A stretch of 64,000 nucleotides of DNA from Pseudohongiella sp. O18 (GTDB lineage: Bacteria > Pseudomonadota > Gammaproteobacteria > Pseudomonadales > Pseudohongiellaceae). Every line of letters starts with the position of its first letter. Position 1 is the stretch's first letter. The notes under the pieces are model-generated. The model did not search any database, was not told the DNA's origin, and saw only the letters and a program-made list of their open reading frames with translations. Positions 44,658 to 52,672 of this stretch are shown here, one piece after another. The translations under genes and the position numbers were made by a program. Location of the stretch: NCBI RefSeq assembly GCF_021729085.1, contig NZ_JAJSAR010000002.1:1245445-1309444 (forward strand), given 5' to 3'.

Positions 44658-45979
44658 CTTTCAGCCAGCAGCGCCTCCAACCTCGGCAGATCCTCAGGAC
44701 GATCGACATCCCAGCGCGGTTCCAGCTCGGCCCATGATATCCCTGCCGACTTCAATCGCTGCCGGGTCTGCTCCATAACCTGACCGCTTCCCCACGTGAT
44801 TTCTGAAAATAGTGCAGTCAGCGTCTCACTCGCAAGCGGTGCCGCCAAGCCGATAAGGACATAGCCTCCGTCCTCGGCGGGTCCCAGCACAACCGGCACA
44901 CCCTGTCTCAGGCAGTCCAGTGCCCGCCTGATATATGGCAGGTCAACCGACGGACAATCCGAACCCACGATCACCACTGCTTCCATGTGCGCCAGCGTGT
45001 GCTGCGCAGCGTGTGCCATTCTCTCGCCCAGACTCGCGCCGGATTGATAAAAAACAAATCCCGCAGCTCCCAGCCCCTCAAAGAACGCCTCTTGCCCCGG
45101 TTCAGACGCCCACAATTGTGCCGGCAGCAGGGTTTGATGGCCCAGCTCCCGCCAGGCCCGTGCTATCAGCTGCTGATGCAGACGCAGCGCCCCTTCTTCC
45201 CCCAGTAATGGCTGCAGGCGTGTTTTAACCTGGCCCTGGCGTGGCGTCTTGGCAAATACCAATAACCTGGCGCGATCACATTCGTGACGGCGCATCTGGC
45301 CGTAATATCGCTGATGCAGTCTTGCGGGTGAGACACCCAATACGTACATCAGGCGCAGCCACCACATCAATCCGATGGTTTTCCAGAACCCATGCCGGTC
45401 CCATCGGCGCCCTGAGCTGATGGCTCTGGCCTTGATATTCAAGGGCCTGCCAAATCGGCGCAGCCGCTTGCTCAGGGCAATGTCTTCCATCAAGGGCAGA
45501 TCAGGCATGCCTCCGACACGATCTAACAGCTCGAGCCTGACAAAGATGGCCTGGTCGCCCGTTGCCACTGATGTCAGCCGCGACCGCCAGTTCATCAGCC
45601 ATGCAACCATCGGCAAGCCCCTGCTCTGACCATCGAGATGCACGTCAAACCGGCCCCAAAGCCGGCCACTGCTCTGCAGCCCTGAGGTAATCAGCTGCGC
45701 TGCCGCTTCCGGCAAAATTGTATCGATATGGAGGAATAACAGGATGTCGTGGCTGGCTAATTCGATGCCTGCTGCCATTTGTCGGGCACGACCTGGCGGT
45801 GTAGTGACAATTATATGATCAGCAACATCGCCCGCGACTTGCAAGGAGTCGTCATGACTGCCACCATCGGCAATTATCAACTCATGACCCGCCTGTTTCA
45901 GCCGATACAAAGCAGGAAGCTGGCGACGTATAGCCAGTGACTCGTTGAATACCGGAATGATGATACTGATCGCAGACAC
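44654..45979 (-). CDS. Fused family-2 glycosyltransferase and DUF2064-type transferase
   Basis: Two enzymes in one chain. Residues 1-225 are a TIGR04283-type family-2 glycosyltransferase (ISIIIPVFNESLAIRRQLPA, LIIADGGSHDDS, DILLFLHIDTILP, LPLMEDIALSKRLRRFGR). Residues about 235-440 are a TIGR04282/DUF2064 GT-A-like protein (LLVFAKTPRQGQVKTRLQPL, VVIVGSDCPSVDLPYI, VVLGPAEDGGYVLIGL, WDVDRPEDLPRLEAL). These two families are commonly encoded side by side; here they are joined with no stop. The substrate is unknown. No signal peptide; the first half has one amphipathic or membrane-near stretch (FWKTIGLMWWLRLMYVLG). Confidence 0.85.
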   Translation of the reverse strand: MSAISIIIPVFNESLAIRRQLPALYRLKQAGHELIIADGGSHDDSLQVAGDVADHIIVTTPPGRARQMAAGIELASHDILLFLHIDTILPEAAAQLITSGLQSSGRLWGRFDVHLDGQSRGLPMVAWLMNWRSRLTSVATGDQAIFVRLELLDRVGGMPDLPLMEDIALSKRLRRFGRPLNIKARAISSGRRWDRHGFWKTIGLMWWLRLMYVLGVSPARLHQRYYGQMRRHECDRARLLVFAKTPRQGQVKTRLQPLLGEEGALRLHQQLIARAWRELGHQTLLPAQLWASEPGQEAFFEGLGAAGFVFYQSGASLGERMAHAAQHTLAHMEAVVIVGSDCPSVDLPYIRRALDCLRQGVPVVLGPAEDGGYVLIGLAAPLASETLTALFSEITWGSGQVMEQTRQRLKSAGISWAELEPRWDVDRPEDLPRLEALLAES

Positions 45980-46234
45980 GCCGCGCAGATTACTCTGCCA
46001 CGCAGCGGCTGTAAATGCTGATTTCCGTTGGGTGATTCAGCCTGTGTTCAGGACCGGATGCTGATAATCGGTGTTGTAAAGAAAATCAGCAAAAAAGTGT
46101 GTAACAGGGCTATGCGAAGGCAATATAAAGGCGGATAATACCGCGCCATTATCGGTCGCCGGCCACAAGCCAGCCACACCGAAATAAATTGGCTTTGCAG
46201 CCGTTCTCTTCATGAAAGACAACGTGTAGTAGCG

Positions 46235-46471
46235 ATGAATCTGGAAAATTTTTATATCGTAGCGACTGACCCCGAAGAACCCGCACTTCAGGTCAACATC
46301 TCCGGCCCCTATCTGACCCGCAGAGCGGCCCAAGCCGACCTGGAAGCGGCTATTGATGAAGCCAGCGAGCTCGATCCCAGTGCCCGACAGTACCAGTACC
46401 GCATTTGCAAACTGGCCTGTCAGAAGCCTGGCGTCATACAGCACATGGCCTGCCACGCAGCCGCCCGCTAG
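46235..46471 (+). CDS. Small protein of unknown function
   Basis: I do not recognise this 78-residue protein. It begins MNLENFYIVATDPEEPALQV and has an acidic middle (ADLEAAIDEASELDPSARQY) and three Cys at the end (ICKLACQKPGVIQHMACHAA). No signal peptide or membrane segment. No ribosome site is clear, and a competing reading on the other strand looks less protein-like. The gap before it (45980-46234) shows nothing else. Confidence 0.5.
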   Translation: MNLENFYIVATDPEEPALQVNISGPYLTRRAAQADLEAAIDEASELDPSARQYQYRICKLACQKPGVIQHMACHAAAR

Positions 46472-46495
46472 CTCCGGATTTACACCCTGCGGAAT

Positions 46496-46509
46496 TCAGA
46501 CTAGTCTGA
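46496..46509. promoter_or_regulatory. 14-base perfect palindrome before the MHYT kinase
   Basis: TCAGACTAGTCTGA lies 18 bases upstream of the possible sigma-28 promoter and may be an operator for a dimeric regulator. Confidence 0.35.
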
Positions 46510-46526
46510 GCGTTTTTCCTCCAGAT

Positions 46527-46553
46527 TAAACTTTGCGATACGTCTGCCGACGT
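46527..46553 (+). promoter_or_regulatory. Possible sigma-28 promoter of the MHYT kinase operon
   Basis: TAAACTTT-N11-GCCGACGT matches the FliA consensus at 7/8 and 5/8 positions with exact spacing, 52 bases before the proposed TTG start. This would put the kinase and its HD-GYP partner in the late flagellar regulon. Confidence 0.5.
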
Positions 46554-46604
46554 AATTTTTATAGTATCGTGTGAGTTTTGTTTCTGGATTATCCGGAGCC
46601 TGTT

Positions 46605-49277
46605 TTGCTCAGTCTGTTTTCCATCCCAGCCGATCAGCGGTCACAACTACTGATGGGTCACCATCAATTTGGCCTGATGCTGCTGTCCCTGGTAGTTGCG
46701 ATACTGGCTTCGGGCTTCGCATTGCAACTCGCCAGCATGAGTCGCAACGCACCCAGTCCAGCCAGTGCGCGCATCGCCCTGCTGTCAGGTGCAGTCACAC
46801 TCGCCTTCGGCATCTGGGCAATGCATTTCATCGGTATGCTGTCATTCCAGCTGCCAATATCCGTCAGCTACGATCCTTTCCTGACGCTCGCCTCCGTCTT
46901 ACCCGCTTTGCTTGCCTCAGCCATCGCGCTGTCCATCCTTTCCGCTTCACGACAGACGCTGCCCACCATCCTGCTCGGCGGCCTGCTGGTCGGAGCGGGG
47001 ATTGGCGCAATGCACTACGTCGGCATGTTCGCGATGCGGATGGAGGCAGACCTTCGCTACGATCCACTTCTGTTCGGTGTATCAATCATTGTAGCGGTGG
47101 TGATGGCCATGCTGGCACTGTGGCTGCATTACGGCCTGCGCCGACTCTTGAATCTCGCGACCAGCACATCACTGATCCTGGGCGGCATTGGCATGGGCTT
47201 TGCCATTACCAGTATGCACTACACCGGAATGCTGGCCGCCCGTTTTGTTGGCCATGAGCAACTGACACTGGGCGTGACTGCAGACAATACACCGCTGGCA
47301 CTCGGCATTGGCTTTGCCGTGCTGGCACTGACCGTAGTTGTAGCCGCCACGAATGGTGCCCTTCGTTATCGCGACCTATTAAATCAGGTACAGGACAGCG
47401 AGGCCCGACTGCTGGCTGATATTGATGAGCGCAAGATACTCGAACAGCATCTGCGCAGCGCACGCGATCAGGCCGAGCGAGCTGCAGAGGCGAAAAGCAC
47501 CTTTCTTGCCAACATGAGTCACGAGATCCGCACCCCAATGAATGCCATCATCGGCTTCAGCGAATTGCTGCTGGATACGCCCCTGGACGAGCAGCAGTAT
47601 CGCCATGCCAGAACCGTGCATCGCTCAGCACGCTCGCTATTGCGTCTGCTCAACGACATCCTGGACACCGCTAAACTTGAACGCGGCGCCATTGAGCTGG
47701 AAGCTCAGGCATTTTCTTTAAGACAGCTGTGTGAGGACACGGCCGAAGTCCTTGCTCTACAGGCAGAACATAAGGGCATCACACTGGAGCTGCAGTACCA
47801 GGCGTCCAGCGACGTTTACCTGGGCGACCCGCTGCGTGTCCGACAGGTGCTGCTGAACCTGCTGAGCAATGCAGTCAAATTCACCGAGCAAGGCGGCGTA
47901 GTCCTGCTTGTGAGTAGCACGGAAAAAGAAGTGTCGCTTTGTGTCATGGATACGGGCATAGGCATTGCTTCAGATCGACTGGAGGCAATATTCGATCCGT
48001 TTGCGCAAGCCGATGCGACCATGAGCCGCCGCTTTGGTGGTACCGGCCTCGGCACTACAATCGCTCTGCAACTGGCGCGATTGATGGGCGGCGACATTAT
48101 GGCCGATAGCACCGCAGGCACCGGCTCAACGTTCACAGTCAAACTACCCCTGCCGAAGGCCAGCCTGCCCGAGGCTGAAGCGCGTAGCTTAGATCGCCAA
48201 AGTCAATCATTGCGAGTGCTGGCCGTTGACGACGTTCCTGAGAATCTGGAACTGCTGAAAATTACATTGCGCAATGCCGGGCACGAAGTGGTAACTGCCA
48301 GTAATGGCGCAGAGGCTGTTGAAGCGTATAAACAGATTAAATTCGACCTGGTATTGATGGACGTGCAGATGCCAGTGATGGACGGTCTGCAGGCCACAAA
48401 AGCCATTCGGGAACATGAAAGTGAAACGGGTCAACAGCCCACTGCTGTTATCGCCCTCACCGCCAGCGTCATGGACCGCGATCGCCAGGCAGCCCGCAAC
48501 GCAGGCATGAACGGGTTCGCTTCCAAACCGCTGGATCGTGCGCAACTGAACGATGAAATCGAAAAAGTAATGGGACTCGGAACTGACGCTGGCCTTAACA
48601 ACAATCTGCAAGGTCGATCAGCTGAAAAGTTAAACAACGATGTCATTCAGGCCAGCAACAAACCTGAGACGCGTCACTTCAACAGAGAAGCTGCGTGGCA
48701 GCGCTGGGGCTCCAATGAAGCACTGGGCAAAGCATTGCAATCGTTTGTCAGTAACCACCAGTCAGTGAGTAAAATGCTACGGCACCTGCTCCAGCACCGC
48801 GATCAAAAAAAGCTCTCGATGCTGCTGCACAAGCTCAAAGGAAGCGCGGGCAATCTTGGACTGGAGACCTTGTCCGCTCTGTGCCACAAGCTGGAATTCT
48901 CAGCAGCGCAGTCGGCTCCTGAAGGCGATCAGCAAAAGATCATGGACCAGATTGCAGACGAGCTGGAAAAAGTTGCAACAACGGCGCAGAGCGAAGCCAC
49001 TACATCACCTGAGACCGCTGAGAAACCCAAACCAGCCGCTCTGGTTGAAGACTCCCAGAAATCGGGGCTGGACACTGCTACACATCTTGAGGCAATCAGC
49101 ACGCTTCTCGACGATCTACGTCGTGGCGAGTTGAATGAAAGCAGCGTGCAGCAAGTCACGAAGGGATTAAATGCGTCGCTGCAACGTCAGTTAACTACTG
49201 CATTGGACAACTTTGATTTCGACACAGCCGTTGAAATCCTGAATACCGAAATGAATCAGCACGGTACTGCATCATGA
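46605..49277 (+). CDS. MHYT-domain hybrid histidine kinase with receiver and HPt domains
   Basis: Membrane sensor with a full internal phosphorelay. Seven hydrophobic segments in the first 240 residues carry three MHYT motifs (MHFIGM, MHYVGM, MHYTGM), proposed in the family to bind metal and sense O2, CO or NO. Next are the H-box ([20 protein letters not shown]), the ATPase domain ([32 protein letters not shown]), a receiver ([14 protein letters not shown]) and an HPt domain ([12 protein letters not shown]). I place the start at TTG 46605, since GGAG lies six bases upstream and homologues begin near LFSIP; a TTG at 46578 is also possible. It overlaps the HD-GYP gene by ATGA. Confidence 0.9.
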   Translation: MLSLFSIPADQRSQLLMGHHQFGLMLLSLVVAILASGFALQLASMSRNAPSPASARIALLSGAVTLAFGIWAMHFIGMLSFQLPISVSYDPFLTLASVLPALLASAIALSILSASRQTLPTILLGGLLVGAGIGAMHYVGMFAMRMEADLRYDPLLFGVSIIVAVVMAMLALWLHYGLRRLLNLATSTSLILGGIGMGFAITSMHYTGMLAARFVGHEQLTLGVTADNTPLALGIGFAVLALTVVVAATNGALRYRDLLNQVQDSEARLLADIDERKILEQHLRSARDQAERAAEAKSTFLANMSHEIRTPMNAIIGFSELLLDTPLDEQQYRHARTVHRSARSLLRLLNDILDTAKLERGAIELEAQAFSLRQLCEDTAEVLALQAEHKGITLELQYQASSDVYLGDPLRVRQVLLNLLSNAVKFTEQGGVVLLVSSTEKEVSLCVMDTGIGIASDRLEAIFDPFAQADATMSRRFGGTGLGTTIALQLARLMGGDIMADSTAGTGSTFTVKLPLPKASLPEAEARSLDRQSQSLRVLAVDDVPENLELLKITLRNAGHEVVTASNGAEAVEAYKQIKFDLVLMDVQMPVMDGLQATKAIREHESETGQQPTAVIALTASVMDRDRQAARNAGMNGFASKPLDRAQLNDEIEKVMGLGTDAGLNNNLQGRSAEKLNNDVIQASNKPETRHFNREAAWQRWGSNEALGKALQSFVSNHQSVSKMLRHLLQHRDQKKLSMLLHKLKGSAGNLGLETLSALCHKLEFSAAQSAPEGDQQKIMDQIADELEKVATTAQSEATTSPETAEKPKPAALVEDSQKSGLDTATHLEAISTLLDDLRRGELNESSVQQVTKGLNASLQRQLTTALDNFDFDTAVEILNTEMNQHGTAS

Positions 49278-50299
49278 CTATCTCTGCCGATCGACCGACC
49301 CTGCTTCTGGTTGACGATGAACCCGTCAATTTACAGGTCCTTAGACAGGTTCTGCAGCAGGATTATCGATTACTGTTTGCCCGCGACGGTAGAAAGGCGC
49401 TGGAGCTGGCTGAAAGCGAACAGCCTGAGCTTATTCTGCTGGATGTGATGATGCCCGGACTGACCGGTTTCGATACCTGTCGGCAATTGAAGGCCAATTC
49501 GCAGACCAAACGAATTCCCGTCATTTTTGTCACCGCGTTGAACGACGAAGCCGACGAAACACAAGGCTTTGATTGTGGCGCTGTGGACTACATCACAAAA
49601 CCCATCAGCGCGGCTATTGTCCGGGCGCGTGTAAAGACTCATTTATCACTGGTACACACCAACGAACTGCGCGAGACACGCCTGCAGATCGTGCAGCGTC
49701 TGGGCCTGGCAGCCGAGTACAAAGACAACGAAACTGGCCTGCACGTCATCCGCATGAGCCACTTCTCCCGAGTGCTGGCCAGAGCGGCTGGCTTCTCTGA
49801 GGCGGCACAGGAAGAGCTGCTGCACGCTGCCCCCATGCATGACATCGGCAAAATCGGCATACCTGACGCTATTCTGGCCAAACCAGGCAAACTGGACGCA
49901 ACCGAGTGGGACGTCATGAAACAGCACCCCGTTATTGGCGCCCACATTATTGGCGAACAATCCACCGGCCTGCTGCACACAGCGCGTCAGATCGCCCTTT
50001 ATCATCATGAAAAATGGGACGGATCAGGATATCCACACGGCCTGAAAGGCGAAGAAATACCCGTCGAAGCTCGTATCGTTGCGATTGCGGATGTGTTCGA
50101 CGCACTCGTCAGCGCCCGCCCCTACAAACCAGCCTGGCCAGTGGAAAAAGCCGTCGCGCTGATTCGCGAAGAAGCTGGACGGCACTTCGACCCCGAGCTG
50201 GTCGAGCTGTTCCTGCAGCAGCTACCGGAACTCCTGGAGATAAAAGAGCGCTGGGCCGAACCGGAAACACCTGAGCCAGCCGCCGCCTCCTCCATGTAG
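49274..50299 (+). CDS. REC-HD-GYP response regulator, probable c-di-GMP phosphodiesterase
   Basis: Receiver domain (1-125) with the acidic patch in [10 protein letters not shown] and the phospho-Asp in [15 protein letters not shown], followed by an HD-GYP domain (about 135-325). The metal-binding HD is in [16 protein letters not shown], and the GYP motif is in [20 protein letters not shown], both intact, so hydrolysis of c-di-GMP to GMP is likely. The architecture is that of RpfG. Overlap with the kinase by ATGA and the kinase HPt domain make it the direct relay target. A short Glu/Pro-rich tail ends the protein. Confidence 0.9.
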   Translation: MTISADRPTLLLVDDEPVNLQVLRQVLQQDYRLLFARDGRKALELAESEQPELILLDVMMPGLTGFDTCRQLKANSQTKRIPVIFVTALNDEADETQGFDCGAVDYITKPISAAIVRARVKTHLSLVHTNELRETRLQIVQRLGLAAEYKDNETGLHVIRMSHFSRVLARAAGFSEAAQEELLHAAPMHDIGKIGIPDAILAKPGKLDATEWDVMKQHPVIGAHIIGEQSTGLLHTARQIALYHHEKWDGSGYPHGLKGEEIPVEARIVAIADVFDALVSARPYKPAWPVEKAVALIREEAGRHFDPELVELFLQQLPELLEIKERWAEPETPEPAAASSM

Positions 50300-50322
50300 G
50301 CCAACGCGCCCGAACTCCATGT

Positions 50323-50328
50323 TATACT
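50323..50328 (+). promoter_or_regulatory. Candidate -10 element for tRNA-Arg
   Basis: TATACT followed by a GC-rich discriminator (TCGCCCGC), 38 bases before the tRNA. The discriminator is typical of stringently controlled stable RNA promoters. The -35 region is poor. Confidence 0.35.
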
Positions 50329-50366
50329 TCGCCCGCTATCGAATATCCGCCGACCAAACCGAACTC

Positions 50367-50443
50367 GCCCCGGTGGCACAGCTGGATAGCGCGGCCCCCT
50401 CCTAAGGGGCAGGTCGCAGGTTCGAATCCTGCCCGGGGCACCA
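50367..50443 (+). tRNA. tRNA-Arg (anticodon CCU)
   Basis: Complete cloverleaf with encoded CCA: acceptor GCCCCGG/CCGGGGC, anticodon stem GCCCC/GGGGC around the loop CTCCTAA (anticodon CCT), T-arm GCAGG-TTCGAAT-CCTGC, discriminator A. It reads AGG codons. Confidence 0.97.
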
Positions 50444-50446
50444 AAT

Positions 50447-50480
50447 AAAAACGGGTCATCCATTTGGATGGCCCGTTTTT
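50447..50480 (+). terminator. Terminator after tRNA-Arg
   Basis: Stem ACGGG-T-CATCC/GGATG-G-CCCGT (50451-50461 with 50466-50476) with A-run before and TTTTT after, four bases after CCA. Confidence 0.92.
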
Positions 50481-50519
50481 GTTTGTGCTCTGGGTAGCAG
50501 ACGAGAACCTGCCGGTTCG

Positions 50520-50737
50520 ACAAAATTGTCTGGAACAATTTTGGACGCAATCGTATGCGCCCGGAGGGTGAGGCCCAGGGATGGGCCGAATCACAAAATT
50601 GTCTGGAACAATTTTGGACGCAATCGTATGCGCCCGGAAGGTGAGGCCCAGGGATGGGCCGAATCACAAAATTGTCAGGGACAATTTTGGACGGCTGCAA
50701 GCCGCCCGAAGGGCGAGCACCAAGGATGGTGCGAGTC
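50520..50737. repeat. Three tandem 73-bp hairpin-rich repeats
   Basis: Units at 50520-50592, 50593-50665 and 50666-50737. Units 1 and 2 differ at a single base; unit 3 (72 bp) is diverged. Each unit begins ACAAAATTGT-N5-ACAATTTTGGACG, giving a hairpin (AAAATTGT with ACAATTTT). A second hairpin changes in sequence but keeps its pairing: GGCCC-AGGGAT-GGGCC in units 1 and 2, GCACC-AAGGAT-GGTGC in unit 3. Unit 3 also has GGCT-GCA-AGCC where units 1 and 2 have GCA-ATCGTA-TGC. Open frames through the repeats on both strands look like by-products. No target-site duplication or transposase is seen. Confidence 0.95.
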
Positions 50738-50773
50738 AATCCTGCCTTGGAAATAAACTCATTTACAGCCTGC

Positions 50774-51148
50774 TTAAGTCCCCTCTCCGCCCGAATAAAC
50801 CAAATCAGTCTTGGCAGCCATAATATAATCATTCCGGCGCAAGCCACCAGCAGTGTGCGTCCACCAGGACACTGTCACCCTGCCCCACTCTATCAGCAGC
50901 GAAGGATGATGGTTTTCTTTCTCTGAGATATCTTTTACGTAGTTAGCGAACTGAATCGCCTCAACAAAATTCCCGAATCGGTAGGTTTTGACGAGCTTTC
51001 GCACGCCTGACTCAGGCTCCCTGCTCCAGCCGGACAGGTCACCGAATAGTTTATCCTCTTCAGTCAGGTCCATCTCTTCCGTCTGGCGTTCACAGGGCTC
51101 GCACTTCTGGCGGCCAAGATCACTATCCTTATCATTACCAGTCATCAT
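50774..51148 (-). CDS. phhB: Pterin-4a-carbinolamine dehydratase
   Basis: Recycles the carbinolamine form of tetrahydrobiopterin made by phenylalanine hydroxylase, and has a reported role in pterin and molybdopterin supply. The active-site block is E78-N-H-H-P, with Trp95/96, Thr-His98 and Asp107 in the usual order. The N-terminal CEPC resembles the CEACR start seen in related gammaproteobacterial proteins. Its 124 residues are family length. GGGG stands eight bases before ATG 51148. No phhA is nearby in the window, so the partner hydroxylase, if any, lies elsewhere. The C-terminal YSGGEGT is an untypical tail. Confidence 0.88.
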   Translation of the reverse strand: MMTGNDKDSDLGRQKCEPCERQTEEMDLTEEDKLFGDLSGWSREPESGVRKLVKTYRFGNFVEAIQFANYVKDISEKENHHPSLLIEWGRVTVSWWTHTAGGLRRNDYIMAAKTDLVYSGGEGT

Positions 51149-51203
51149 GTCTACTACCCCTATTGGGCTTGCGATTCATTTACTGACAATACCTAAGGGC
51201 TAT

Positions 51204-51233
51204 GCTGCCCAACGCCAAGGGGCGCCGGGCAGC
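51204..51233. other. Stable hairpin downstream of the OB-fold gene
   Basis: GCTGCCC/GGGCAGC with an inner GCGCC-rich loop, 12 bases after the stop of the minus-strand gene. No T-tract; termination is possible but not clear. Confidence 0.35.
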
Positions 51234-51244
51234 AGTGTTGAAGC

Positions 51245-51895
51245 TTATGAATTATTGATCGTAGCGATGTTCTCGGCCACGAACAAATGATCTTCGAACA
51301 TTTCCTCAGTCATCGTGCCGCTGATGACAACTTCATCGCCAACATCGAGCTGAAGATAACCCACATTATCCAGAGCGTCATAACCCAGCTCGTCAACTTC
51401 GACGATCATCAAACGACCGTCAGAGTTCAGGACAATTTCCTCCTCCAGAGGCTCAACCGCAGTGATGGTGCCCTGAATGGTCGCGTCACCATCCATGATC
51501 GGGTCTACGACAGTAACAATGGGGTCAAAGAAGGCAAATGACTCCTCATCAACTGGGCTGGCGTAAAAATAGGAGTTTATAGACTCAACGTAAACGCTAC
51601 TTGCCTCGATTGTGGTCATCTCAAAGAAATCGTCATCAATCAGGCCATTGACCACTACTTTGTCGCCTTCCATCAACTTGTACCCATCTGCATCACGATC
51701 ACCATCATCCATTTCTACTGTGACAGAAGCGCGCCCATAGTCCAGCAGAAATGAGTCTGCAGTGACTGACTCGACCGTGCCACTCAGGCTGATCCAGGTG
51801 TCGTCTGGCTGCAGATAAGGGGATTGTGATTGGGCTGCAGCTGCAGCAGAAAACATAAGGGCACTAACAGCACTCATTAGCTTAAAATTTTTCAT
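51245..51895 (-). CDS. Secreted protein with two tandem OB-fold-like domains
   Basis: Probable periplasmic protein. The signal peptide (MKNFKLMSAVSALMFSAAAAA) is followed by two similar domains: about 34-100 (WISLSGTVESVTADSFLLDY, GDKVVVNGLIDDDFFEMTTI) and about 138-210 (DATIQGTITAVEPLEEEIVL, GDEVVISGTMTEEMFEDHLF). Both fit the DUF5666/YgiW-type small OB fold, whose ligands are unknown. It is very acidic, with almost no Lys or Arg after the signal. AGGAGG stands five bases before ATG 51895. I see no partner gene. The upstream gap (51896-52068) holds AT-rich sequence and no clear promoter. Confidence 0.75.
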   Translation of the reverse strand: MKNFKLMSAVSALMFSAAAAAQSQSPYLQPDDTWISLSGTVESVTADSFLLDYGRASVTVEMDDGDRDADGYKLMEGDKVVVNGLIDDDFFEMTTIEASSVYVESINSYFYASPVDEESFAFFDPIVTVVDPIMDGDATIQGTITAVEPLEEEIVLNSDGRLMIVEVDELGYDALDNVGYLQLDVGDEVVISGTMTEEMFEDHLFVAENIATINNS

Positions 51896-52068
51896 GACAA
51901 CCTCCTATCGTCTTTAAACGATTATTGGAACTAATGGTTTGTCAATAAAAATCCTTACAAGAAATATTCTCATTGTCAAATCTTCGAAAAATTCTGTTAC
52001 AACTCGAATGTGCCCAGCTGCCCTCCCGCTTCTTCCTGGAACAAAACGATGAATTACTGGTCAAAAGT

Positions 52069-52668
52069 CTAGCGAAACGTAGGTAAATGCAGATCCCAGC
52101 GCAAAGCTGCTATACGAAGCACAACTACCAGCGCACCCCCGACCAGAAACGCAATCTGCTGTGACACACCAATTGCCTGCAAAACAAGATACAGACTCAC
52201 GCCTGCAATGGCGGCTGATGCATAAATCTCACGTTGCAGGATCAATGGAATACGCGCGGTTACCACGTCTCTCAGAACACCGCCGGCGACTCCCGTCATT
52301 GTGCCCATCAGCACGACAATCAGTGGAGGCACCTCTGCCAGCTCGGCAAGCCTGGCGCCTGAAAGTGCAAACAGCGCGAGACCAAAGGCGTCGGCAACAC
52401 GCAGGCTCATTACCGGTGGTGGGCGGAATCTTACATAGGCAACGGTAAGCAATGCGGAAATAATGATCACCAGCAAATAACTGACATCTGCAATCCAGAA
52501 GATGGGGTGCCGATCAAGCAGGACGTCGCGCAAGGTACCGCCGCCAACTGCGGTCATAGTCGCAACAACGATCACACCCAGGATATCAAGGGCGCGGTCC
52601 CGAGCAGCCAGGACACCGCTGACGGCGAAGACTGCAATGCCGACAAGATCCAGAATGTAAAACAGCAT
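52069..52668 (-). CDS. TRIC/UPF0126-family membrane protein
   Basis: Seven-helix membrane protein of the family related to trimeric intracellular cation channels. The two internal repeats are plain: AARDRALDILGVIVVATMTA with VGGGTLRDVLLDR, and VPPLIVVLMGTMTGVAGGVL with RDVVTARIP. The paired Gly-Gly-x-x-RD kinks are the family hallmark. At 199 residues it is typical. ATG 52668 is preferred over GTG 52671. It starts 4 bases from the end of the REC-EAL gene, so it may be co-transcribed, though a functional link is not evident. Confidence 0.88.
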   Translation of the reverse strand: MLFYILDLVGIAVFAVSGVLAARDRALDILGVIVVATMTAVGGGTLRDVLLDRHPIFWIADVSYLLVIIISALLTVAYVRFRPPPVMSLRVADAFGLALFALSGARLAELAEVPPLIVVLMGTMTGVAGGVLRDVVTARIPLILQREIYASAAIAGVSLYLVLQAIGVSQQIAFLVGGALVVVLRIAALRWDLHLPTFR

Positions 52669-52672
52669 CACG

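Noticed and set aside
46037-46456. Minus-strand frame of 139 codons opposite the small 46235 gene
   Set aside because: Composition is not protein-like, no ribosome site, and the plus-strand frame is the better candidate, though neither is certain.
50367-50773. Genomic island inserted at the tRNA-Arg gene
   Set aside because: No integrase, no direct repeat of the tRNA 3' end within the window, and ordinary genes follow.
50122-50847. Open frames running through the tandem repeats and the tRNA on both strands
   Set aside because: They exist because each 73-bp unit lacks stops in several frames; they cross the tRNA and terminator and have no ribosome site.
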